Source of the DNA: Paenirhizobium selenitireducens ATCC BAA-1503
Lineage (GTDB): Bacteria; Pseudomonadota; Alphaproteobacteria; Rhizobiales; Rhizobiaceae
DNA: 64,000 bases
Direction of reading: 5' to 3'
NCBI RefSeq assembly: GCF_000518785.1
Contig: NZ_JAEG01000001.1
Span: 434,001 to 498,000, forward strand
The position numbers were made by a program, and so were the translations under genes. A model generated the notes under the pieces. It did no database searches. It saw only the letters and a program-made list of their open reading frames with translations, and was not told the origin of the DNA. Of the stretch, positions 57,783-64,000 are shown piece after piece. How positions within the stretch are numbered: the first letter of the stretch is position 1; every line of letters begins with the position of its first letter.

Positions 57783-59462
57783 TCAGCGATCCCGGAAACG
57801 GTTGGTGATCGGATAACGCCGGTCGCGACCAAAATTCTTGCGGGTGATCTTCACGCCCGGTGCCGACTGGCGGCGCTTGTATTCGGCGAGATAGAGCAGA
57901 TGCTCGACGCGGTGCACGGTGGCGATCTCATGGCCGCGCGCGACGATCTCGTCGACGGACATTTCCTTCTCCACCAGGCATTCGAGGATGTCGTCCAGCA
58001 CCGGATAGGGCGGCAGCGAATCCTGGTCCGTCTGGTTGGGCCGCAACTCCGCCGACGGCGCCTTGGAGAGGATGTTGGCCGGGATGACCTCGCCCGAGGG
58101 CCCGAGCGCGCCCGGCGGCACATGCTTGTTGCGCCACGCGGCCAGCGCATAGACCTGCATCTTGTAGAGGTCCTTGATCGGATTGAAGCCGCCGTTCATG
58201 TCGCCGTAAAGCGTCGCATAGCCGACCGACATTTCCGACTTGTTGCCGGTCGTCACCACCATCGAGCCGAACTTGTTGGAGATCGCCATCAGGATCGTGC
58301 CGCGGGCACGGCTCTGCAAGTTCTCCTCGGTGATGCCGCTCTCGGTTCCCTCGAACATGTCGGAGAGCGCGGAGAGGAATCCGTCCACCGGCTCGCCGAT
58401 CGGCACGGTGTCGTAGTGACAACCGAGCGCCTTGGCGCAGGCGGCAGCGTCAGTGAGCGATTCCTTGGAGGTATAGCGATAGGGCAGCATGATCGCCCGC
58501 ACGCGCTCCTCGCCCAGCGCATCGACGGCGATCGCCGCGCAGATGGCCGAGTCGATACCGCCCGACAGGCCCAGCACGACGCTCTTGAAGCCGTTCTTGT
58601 TCACATAGTCGCGGAAACCCAGCACGCAGGCGCGATAATCGGCCTCTTCCTTTTCCGGAATGCGCGACATCGGCCCCTCGCCGCAGCGCCAGCCGTCGGC
58701 CGCACGCTTCCAGGTGCTTACCGACAGGGTGGATTCGAACTGGCTCATCTGAAAAGCCAGCGTCTTGTCGGCATTGAAAGCGAAGCTCGCGCCGTCGAAC
58801 ACGAGTTCATCCTGTCCGCCGACCTGGTTGGCAAAGACAAGCGGCAACCCGCTTTCGATGACCTGGCGCAACGCCACCTGATGGCGGATGTCGAGCTTGT
58901 CGCGATGATAGGGCGACCCGTTTGGCACCAGGAGGATCTCGGCGCCGCTTTCGGCCAGCGTCTCGCAGACGCCTAGGTCGTTCCAGATCTCCTCGCAAAT
59001 CGGTATCCCCAGGCGCACCCCCCGGAAATTGTAGGGGCCGGAAATCGTGCCCTCGACGAATACGCGCTTCTCGTCGAACTCGCCGTAGTTCGGCAGATCG
59101 ACCTTGTCGCGGATCGCGGTGATTTTGCCTGCGTCCAAAAGAGCGACGGAGTTGTGCCGACCTTTTTCGCCCTGGCGCGGGAAGCCTATCACGACGCCCG
59201 GCCCACCATCCGCGGTATCGGCGGCAAGCTGTTCAACCGCCGTGCGGCACGCCTTCAGGAACGCCGATTTCAGCACCAGATCCTCCGGCGGATAGCCGGA
59301 AATGAAAAGCTCGGTGAGGAGCAGCAGATCGGCCCCCTGGGACGCGGCTTCGGACCGCGCCTCCCGGGCCTTGGCGAGATTGCCGGCGACGTCGCCGACA
59401 GTCGGATCGAGCTGCGCAATGGCAATGCGGAGGGTGTCGGATCGGGTCTGAATATCGCTCAT
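57783..59462 (-). CDS. nadE: Glutamine-dependent NAD+ synthetase
   Basis: NadE amidates nicotinate adenine dinucleotide to NAD+ using ammonia released from glutamine. The 559-residue product has an N-terminal nitrilase-type glutaminase domain with the catalytic triad Glu51 (LTELFISGYPPEDL), Lys120 (DKVDLPNYGEFDEKR) and Cys156 (PICEEIW). The C-terminal synthetase has the PP-loop SGGIDS at 300-305. All key residues are intact. A PHO-box-like repeat array lies about 130 bp upstream, between nadE and the divergent LtaS-like gene. Confidence 0.96.
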   Translation of the reverse strand: MSDIQTRSDTLRIAIAQLDPTVGDVAGNLAKAREARSEAASQGADLLLLTELFISGYPPEDLVLKSAFLKACRTAVEQLAADTADGGPGVVIGFPRQGEKGRHNSVALLDAGKITAIRDKVDLPNYGEFDEKRVFVEGTISGPYNFRGVRLGIPICEEIWNDLGVCETLAESGAEILLVPNGSPYHRDKLDIRHQVALRQVIESGLPLVFANQVGGQDELVFDGASFAFNADKTLAFQMSQFESTLSVSTWKRAADGWRCGEGPMSRIPEKEEADYRACVLGFRDYVNKNGFKSVVLGLSGGIDSAICAAIAVDALGEERVRAIMLPYRYTSKESLTDAAACAKALGCHYDTVPIGEPVDGFLSALSDMFEGTESGITEENLQSRARGTILMAISNKFGSMVVTTGNKSEMSVGYATLYGDMNGGFNPIKDLYKMQVYALAAWRNKHVPPGALGPSGEVIPANILSKAPSAELRPNQTDQDSLPPYPVLDDILECLVEKEMSVDEIVARGHEIATVHRVEHLLYLAEYKRRQSAPGVKITRKNFGRDRRYPITNRFRDR

Positions 59463-59590
59463 GACCCTCGTTTAGCGCGGGACGCTCGCCTTCGCAATGT
59501 CGCCGAGCGAAAGGGGCGTGCCGCGCTGCAACAGACGGTGTTGAAAATCGCGGGAACAAACCGCCGCGCCGCATGGTTCATCTAGCGTTC

Positions 59591-59619
59591 ATGACGACTA
59601 TGTGACAGCTATGCGACAG
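59591..59619 (-). promoter_or_regulatory. PHO-box-like triple repeat
   Basis: Read on the minus strand, CTGTCGC-ATAG-CTGTCAC-ATAG-TCGTCAT gives three 7-bp PhoB half-sites at exact 11-bp spacing (5/7, 6/7 and 5/7 matches to CTGTCAT). It lies in the divergent promoter region of nadE and the LtaS-like gene; either could be the target. Confidence 0.55.
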
Positions 59620-59655
59620 TTTTGTTAAACTTCTTGACGATTGCTGGAGAGCGCG

Positions 59656-61599
59656 TTGGCTGAGATTATCTCCGAGCCCGGAATGTCCATTGCGAGTGCA
59701 AGTATCGCCCGCCAGGGCGAGAAAGCTGCGCGTTCGCAGCGCGCCGTGGCGCTGCGTCCGGCGATAAGGCTCGTCAACTCGCTGGTACTGGCGCTCCTAA
59801 CGATCATCGTGACCGAATGGCTGGCGCGTGGCACGCTGATCGACGTCTCCGACTACCTTCTCTCTCCGGCCCGTCCCGGCATGGTGGCCGTGCTGGCGCT
59901 CTTCCTGCTCTTCATTGCCGCCGACGCGCTGTTCGGCAGGGCCTACCAGTCCGCGCTGATCCTCGTGCCGCTGGCGATCCTGCCGGCCTTCCTGTCGATG
60001 CAGAAGCAGCAGTACCTCTCCGATCCGCTCTATCCGAGCGACATGCTGTTCGGCCGCCAGATCGGCGAGCTCGTGCCGGTGATGTTCGCCGCCCGGCCGT
60101 TCGCCTCGATCGGCCTGGTCCTCGGTACACTCGCAGCGCTTGGCCTGCTCGGCTATCTGCTGGTGCTCGGACGCCGCCACTTTCCGCAGCTTTCGGCGTC
60201 GTCGAAGCTCTTCCGCCTCATCGTGTCCCTGCCCCTGATCGGCGGCTTCCTGTCGCTGATGGACCCCAACTCGTTCTCCTATGTCCGCGACCGGCTGAAC
60301 ATCGTGCCGATGATGTGGGACCAGCAGGAAAACTATCGCCACAACGGCTTCCTGCTCGCCTTCGCCTTCAACGTGCCGATGGCCAATGTCCAGGCGCCGC
60401 AGGGCTATGGCGCCGACGTGATCACCGACATCGCGCCGGAGCGGCTACCCGCGACCTTCTTCGGCGGCCGCAATGCCGACGTGATCATGGTGATGAGCGA
60501 GTCGCTGTGGGATCCGACGCGCCTCAACAACGCCGCGTTGTCGCCCGATCCGATGCCGACAATCCGCGCCAATTCCTCCGGCAACCTGTTCTCGCCGGAA
60601 TTCGGCGGCATGACCGCCAATGTCGAATTCGAGGCACTGACCGGCTTCTCCAATGCCTTCCTGCCTTATGGCAGTATTCCCTATCAGCAGTATGTGCGCC
60701 GACCCCTGCCCTCGCTCGCCACTTTCTTCGCTTCGAAGGGCTACACGACACGCGCCTTCCATCCGTTCCAGAGCTGGTTCTGGAACCGGGCCAATGTCTA
60801 CCAGTCGCTCGGCTTCCAATCCTTCATGTCGGAAGAGAACATGCCGGTGATGGACAAGCGTGGCCTGTTCACCTCGGACGACGCGCTGACCAAGGAAATC
60901 ATCCGCTCGGCCGACCAGACCAAGGAACCGTTCTTCTTCTTCGCCGTCACGCTCCAGGGCCATGGTCCCTACGAGAAGAACCGCTATGCGAAGAACACGA
61001 TCGACGTGCAGTCCGCGTCGCTTGCACCGGAAAACCGTGACAGCCTGGCGACCTACGCCCAGGGCGTGCGCGAAGCCGACAGCAGCCTCAAGGCCCTGAT
61101 GGACTGGGCGAAGAAGCGCCGCCGCGAGACGATTATCGTGCTGTTCGGCGACCATCTGCCGCCGCTCGGCAATGTCTATACCGAAACCGGCTACATGCCG
61201 GACGTGGTCGCCACCCGCAAGGCTTCGGTCGGCGTGATGAAGCGCGAGCACGAGACGCCGCTTGTGGTCTGGTCGTCGAAGCGCGGCGTGCAGAAGGATC
61301 TCGGCTCGGTCAGCCCGTCGCAGCTGCCCTATTACGTGGTTCGCCTCGCCGGCTACCGGCACGCCTTCTACACCGGCGTCCTCGGCCGGCTGCACGAACG
61401 TTATGCCGTCGTGGACCGCCACCAGCTGATCGAGCGCAATGACCGTCCCCGCCCCGACTGGGCGACCTCCGGTGCGCCGATCGATCCGCTGATCCGCGAC
61501 TACCGCTACCTGCAGCACGACCAGATGTTCGGCGAGGGTTTTGGCACGGAGCGCTTCTTCCCCGAGCAGGCGGAGCGGCTCGACGCCCCGGCCAGTTGA
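59656..61599 (+). CDS. LtaS-family (alkaline phosphatase superfamily) membrane enzyme
   Basis: The 647-residue protein has an N-terminal membrane domain (about five helices, residues 38-205) and an extracytoplasmic sulfatase-type domain. Metal-site residues fit LtaS/OpgB: Glu282 (MVMSESLW), nucleophile Thr320 (GGMTANVEFEAL), His436 (LQGHGPY) and Asp499-His500 (LFGDHLPPLG). Family members transfer phosphoglycerol or phosphoethanolamine from lipids to a glycan; in rhizobia a likely acceptor is cyclic glucan, but this is inference. I favour the TTG at 59656 (GGAGA upstream); TTG 59641 and ATG 59683 are alternatives. Confidence 0.85.
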   Translation: MAEIISEPGMSIASASIARQGEKAARSQRAVALRPAIRLVNSLVLALLTIIVTEWLARGTLIDVSDYLLSPARPGMVAVLALFLLFIAADALFGRAYQSALILVPLAILPAFLSMQKQQYLSDPLYPSDMLFGRQIGELVPVMFAARPFASIGLVLGTLAALGLLGYLLVLGRRHFPQLSASSKLFRLIVSLPLIGGFLSLMDPNSFSYVRDRLNIVPMMWDQQENYRHNGFLLAFAFNVPMANVQAPQGYGADVITDIAPERLPATFFGGRNADVIMVMSESLWDPTRLNNAALSPDPMPTIRANSSGNLFSPEFGGMTANVEFEALTGFSNAFLPYGSIPYQQYVRRPLPSLATFFASKGYTTRAFHPFQSWFWNRANVYQSLGFQSFMSEENMPVMDKRGLFTSDDALTKEIIRSADQTKEPFFFFAVTLQGHGPYEKNRYAKNTIDVQSASLAPENRDSLATYAQGVREADSSLKALMDWAKKRRRETIIVLFGDHLPPLGNVYTETGYMPDVVATRKASVGVMKREHETPLVVWSSKRGVQKDLGSVSPSQLPYYVVRLAGYRHAFYTGVLGRLHERYAVVDRHQLIERNDRPRPDWATSGAPIDPLIRDYRYLQHDQMFGEGFGTERFFPEQAERLDAPAS

Positions 61600-61689
61600 C
61601 CGGTCCGGACGGTTTCGTCAAACCGATGACGGATTTCGCGCGCGACGGAACTCCGTTCCCCATCTTGCGTCGATGACGTAAACCGGCCA

Positions 61690-61718
61690 TTGACACAAAA
61701 CGGATATGAAAATTGTCT
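61690..61718 (+). promoter_or_regulatory. Candidate promoter of the conserved hypothetical gene at 61830
   Basis: A perfect TTGACA with a 17-bp spacer to a weak TTGTCT. It lies 111 bp before the ATG in a 230-bp gap that holds nothing else recognisable. Confidence 0.35.
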
Positions 61719-61829
61719 AGCCAGCACTTAGGCTTTCGTGCCGCGCCGTCCTCCCGCTCGCCGGAGAGCCGGCCGGAATGCAGGCCCACCCGATGATGTT
61801 CAAGACCTTTAGCAAAGCGTAAACAAGCC

Positions 61830-62756
61830 ATGCGGCCACTGACCCGCACCGAGATTGCCGCCAACCCTCTGTTTCCGACGATCGAGAAACAGATCGCCGA
61901 ACACCTGATCGGCATACACGTGCGCACGCCCCGCCTGTCGCGGCTGAAGGCATCGCATCGCAAGTGGCTGATGACCCATTCGCTGTTCGCCCTGTCCCTC
62001 CAGCGTCGGGACGACGACCCCTTGTCGGGGCTGACGGCGACCCGCTTTGTCGAGATCGTCATGAAGCTTGGCGCAGCGAGCCGCAACACCGCGACCGCCT
62101 TCCTCGCCGAACTGGTCGCCTACAAGTTCCTGCGCGACATTCCCGATGTACCCGACCGTCGCGTGCGCGTTCTGGAAACGACCGAAACCGCCTATGATGC
62201 CATGGAGGCCTGGTTCATGGGGCACATGGCCTGCCTCGACCGCCTGGATGGCGGCACGCGCGAGCAGACCGCCACCGCCGATCCGCGCATCTTCCGCATC
62301 GCCCAGCCCTTTGCCGCCGCCCATCTGGTCGAGGATCCGGCCTGGCGCGATCCGCCCGACAGCATCGGCCATTTCCTCTGGTCGGATCTCGGCGGCATGG
62401 TTCTCCACCATCTCATTGCCCGCATTCCCGGCACCTCGGCCGATGCGGAACGCATCGACGTCGGCCCGCTGTCGCTGCCGGAACTCAGCGAGGTCTACAT
62501 GATCTCCGCCACCAACCTGAAGCGCATGTTCAAGAAAGCCGAGATCGATGGCCTGCTGGGCTGGCAACTGCCACGCCGGCGCGGATCGCTGTGGCTGTCG
62601 CGTCATTTCGTCAACGACTACTTCGCATGGCAGTCGGCGAAGTTCGCAGCACTCGAACAGGCTTTCCACCATGCGACCGGCGAACTCGGCATCACCCTGC
62701 CGGTGCTGCCGTCGCTCCAACCCCTGCCGGTTCGTCAGGCAGGCCTGCCGGCCTGA
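61830..62756 (+). CDS. Conserved hypothetical protein, possible helix-turn-helix regulator
   Basis: The 308-residue cytoplasmic protein is not recognised as a named family. Two segments look like helix-turn-helix elements: VMKLGAASRNTATAFLAELVAYKFL near residues 76-100 and LPELSEVYMISATNLKRMFKKAEIDGLL near 214-241, the latter resembling the DNA-binding part of AraC or MarR proteins. No ribosome-binding site is visible before the ATG. It converges with the GFA gene, overlapping it by 22 bp. Regulatory function is a guess. Confidence 0.7.
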   Translation: MRPLTRTEIAANPLFPTIEKQIAEHLIGIHVRTPRLSRLKASHRKWLMTHSLFALSLQRRDDDPLSGLTATRFVEIVMKLGAASRNTATAFLAELVAYKFLRDIPDVPDRRVRVLETTETAYDAMEAWFMGHMACLDRLDGGTREQTATADPRIFRIAQPFAAAHLVEDPAWRDPPDSIGHFLWSDLGGMVLHHLIARIPGTSADAERIDVGPLSLPELSEVYMISATNLKRMFKKAEIDGLLGWQLPRRRGSLWLSRHFVNDYFAWQSAKFAALEQAFHHATGELGITLPVLPSLQPLPVRQAGLPA

Positions 62757-63136
62757 AAGGCCGGCAGTTTGTCATCGATCTCGTAGAACGCGCCCTTGTC
62801 GGCACAATAGATGTGATAGCCGCCGGCAAGCCCGCTCGGCTGGTCGAAGGCCCCGGCCATGACCGAGATACGGTCGCTGCCGTCGCGCAGCCAGAAAAGC
62901 GCCGAACCGCAGCGCGTGCAGAAGCCCCTTTGCGCCCCGTCGCTCGACCGGTACCATCCGATCATGTCCTCGCCGGCCAGATCCATGCGGTCGCGCGATA
63001 CGTCGGTCGCCGCATAGAAGAGGCCCGTCTGGCGCCGGCATTGCGAACAATGGCAGAAGACGACTTCGCGCAGGGGTCCCCTTGTCCGGAAGCGGACGGC
63101 GCCGCACAGGCAGGCCCCGGTTCTCTGCTCGTCCAT
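62735..63136 (-). CDS. GFA family zinc protein
   Basis: The 133-residue protein has the GFA (glutathione-dependent formaldehyde-activating enzyme-like) fold with zinc-binding cysteines: Cys9 and Cys11 (GACLCGAVRF), Cys28, Cys30 and Cys33 (FCHCSQCRR) and Cys73 and Cys76 (GFCTRCGSALFW). The family is named after S-(hydroxymethyl)glutathione synthase, but most members have no shown activity. No formaldehyde dehydrogenase gene is adjacent. Its 3' end overlaps the convergent hypothetical gene. Confidence 0.88.
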   Translation of the reverse strand: MDEQRTGACLCGAVRFRTRGPLREVVFCHCSQCRRQTGLFYAATDVSRDRMDLAGEDMIGWYRSSDGAQRGFCTRCGSALFWLRDGSDRISVMAGAFDQPSGLAGGYHIYCADKGAFYEIDDKLPAFQAGRPA

Positions 63137-63154
63137 TCAGCGCCCCCCAATTGG

Positions 63155-63194
63155 CAAAAAGAAACCGGGCCAGCTTGGGGAAGCCGGCCCGGTT
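63155..63194 (-). terminator. Rho-independent terminator of the DAHP synthase gene
   Basis: AACCGGGCC (63163-63171) pairs with GGCCCGGTT (63186-63194), followed on the minus strand by TTTCTTTTTG. Confidence 0.85.
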
Positions 63195-63223
63195 GGTCAA
63201 ATGCGCTTATCTGAAGCTAAGCT

Positions 63224-64000
63224 TCAGCCGTTTGCGACCATCATCCGCTTTTCATCGCGGCCGCCCTTCATCCGCTCGGCGAGCAGGAAGGCCAGTTCGA
63301 GCGCCTGGTCGGCATTGAGACGCGGGTCGCAATGGGTGTGGTAGCGATCCTGCAGGGCTTCTGCCGTGACCGCACGGGCACCACCGGTGCATTCCGTCAC
63401 ATCCTTGCCGGTCATCTCGATGTGGATGCCGCCCGGATGCGTGCCTTCCGCGCGATGGATCTGGAAGAAGCTCTCGACTTCCGACAAGATCCGCTCGAAC
63501 GGCCGGGTCTTGTAGTTGTTGAGGGTGATCGTGTTGCCGTGCATCGGATCGCACGACCAGACCACCTTGCGGCCCTCGCGTTCGACCGCACGGATCAGCT
63601 TCGGCAGGTGATCGGCGACCTTGTCGTGACCGAAACGGCAGATCAGCGTCAGACGGCCGGCTTCATTGGCCGGATTGAGCGCGTCGATCAGCTCGATCAG
63701 GTTGTCGGCCGTCAGCGACGGGCCGCATTTGAGGCCGATCGGGTTCTTGATGCCGCGGAAATATTCAACATGTGCGTGGTCGAGCTGGCGGGTGCGGTCG
63801 CCGATCCAGATCATATGGCCGGAGGTCGCGTACCAGTCGCCGGAGGTCGAGTCGACGCGGGTCATCGCCTCTTCATAGCCAAGCAGCAAGGCTTCGTGGC
63901 TGGTGAAGAAATCGGTTTCGCGTAAGGCCGGCTGGTTGTCGGAATTGATGCCGATCGCCTTCATGAAATCCATGGTCTCGGAAATCCGGTCGGCAAGCTT
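63224..64000 (-). CDS. Class II (plant-type) DAHP synthase, C-terminal part (gene runs off the right edge)
   Basis: The enzyme condenses phosphoenolpyruvate and erythrose 4-phosphate in the first step of aromatic amino acid synthesis. The window holds the last 258 codons. Diagnostic class II blocks are present: [50 protein letters not shown] with metal ligands, [19 protein letters not shown] and [18 protein letters not shown]. Class I enzymes lack this arrangement. The frame is open to the window edge (64000), with the residues before the internal Met also class II-like ([12 protein letters not shown]). Confidence 0.95.
   Translation of the reverse strand, partial: KLADRISETMDFMKAIGINSDNQPALRETDFFTSHEALLLGYEEAMTRVDSTSGDWYATSGHMIWIGDRTRQLDHAHVEYFRGIKNPIGLKCGPSLTADNLIELIDALNPANEAGRLTLICRFGHDKVADHLPKLIRAVEREGRKVVWSCDPMHGNTITLNNYKTRPFERILSEVESFFQIHRAEGTHPGGIHIEMTGKDVTECTGGARAVTAEALQDRYHTHCDPRLNADQALELAFLLAERMKGGRDEKRMMVANG

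Overview
The window reads as chromosomal DNA of a GC-rich alphaproteobacterium of the Rhizobiaceae (Rhizobium/Agrobacterium/Sinorhizobium relatives). The evidence is a CckA hybrid kinase, a rhizobial growth-pole-ring-type giant coiled-coil protein, a DksA that has lost three of four zinc-finger cysteines, an Mla-type lipid transport operon, a DUF1127 protein, a class II DAHP synthase, a TTG-N11-CAA recA operator and TTAACCAT-type CtrA boxes. I see no tRNA or rRNA gene, insertion sequence, prophage or CRISPR array. Coding density is high and almost everything looks like core genome.

Layout. 1-2.0 kb: 5' part of ttcA, glutaminase glsA and rpsD. 2.3-6.6 kb: TerC-type membrane protein, pepT, a DUF1810 gene and a HerA-like ATPase. 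6.6-7.5 kb: sparse stretch with a DUF1127 protein and a possible 30-residue peptide. 7.6-10.6 kb: CorC/HlyC-type CBS protein, murI and trmJ. 10.7-12.4 kb: three tandem, diverged secreted paralogues. 12.6-20.5 kb: icd, a glutathione S-transferase, a SulP transporter, alaS and recA. 20.7-23.4 kb: pseudouridine catabolism (psuK-psuG) and an orphan LuxR-type regulator. 23.5-28.4 kb: cckA, a FliO-like protein and dksA. 28.6-31.8 kb: SixA-like phosphatase, YcjX- and YcjF-like proteins. 31.9-34.3 kb: a secreted protein and the folate cluster folP-folB-folK. 34.4-36.1 kb: a DUF922 putative protease, a candidate sRNA, a ferredoxin and an Hpt-like protein. 36.6-42.1 kb: the 1819-residue polar coiled-coil protein. 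42.2-46.2 kb: an Mla operon. 46.4-50.8 kb: a LpxH-like phosphoesterase, a TetR regulator, a small lipoprotein and malic enzyme. 51.0-52.5 kb: a LuxR-LuxI quorum-sensing pair. 52.7-56.6 kb: a DUF2865 protein, a chemoreceptor and bluB under a cobalamin riboswitch. 56.9-64 kb: a TolB-like propeller protein, nadE, an LtaS-family enzyme next to a PHO-box-like array, a conserved hypothetical, a GFA protein and a partial class II DAHP synthase.

Functional links. CckA is the head of the CckA-ChpT-CtrA cell-cycle relay. TTAACCAT-type boxes lie upstream of the giant polar protein and of one secreted protein, so the window holds a cell-cycle kinase and possible outputs of its pathway. Envelope maintenance recurs (Mla, LpxH-like, LtaS-like, MurI, several exported proteins).

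The least expected observations are: (i) a plus-strand transcript-like element at about 35.17-35.28 kb with a CCUCC-type loop and a strong terminator; (ii) a folK reading frame that lacks a stop at the family's usual end and runs antisense through the whole neighbouring gene; (iii) three 11-bp-phased PHO-box-like repeats between nadE and the LtaS-like gene; (iv) a perfect palindrome inside the promoter of a 61-residue lipoprotein divergent from a TetR gene; (v) a possible pseudoknot leader on rpsD. Nothing here amounts to a clearly new multi-gene system. All calls rest on reading the sequence; no searches were run.
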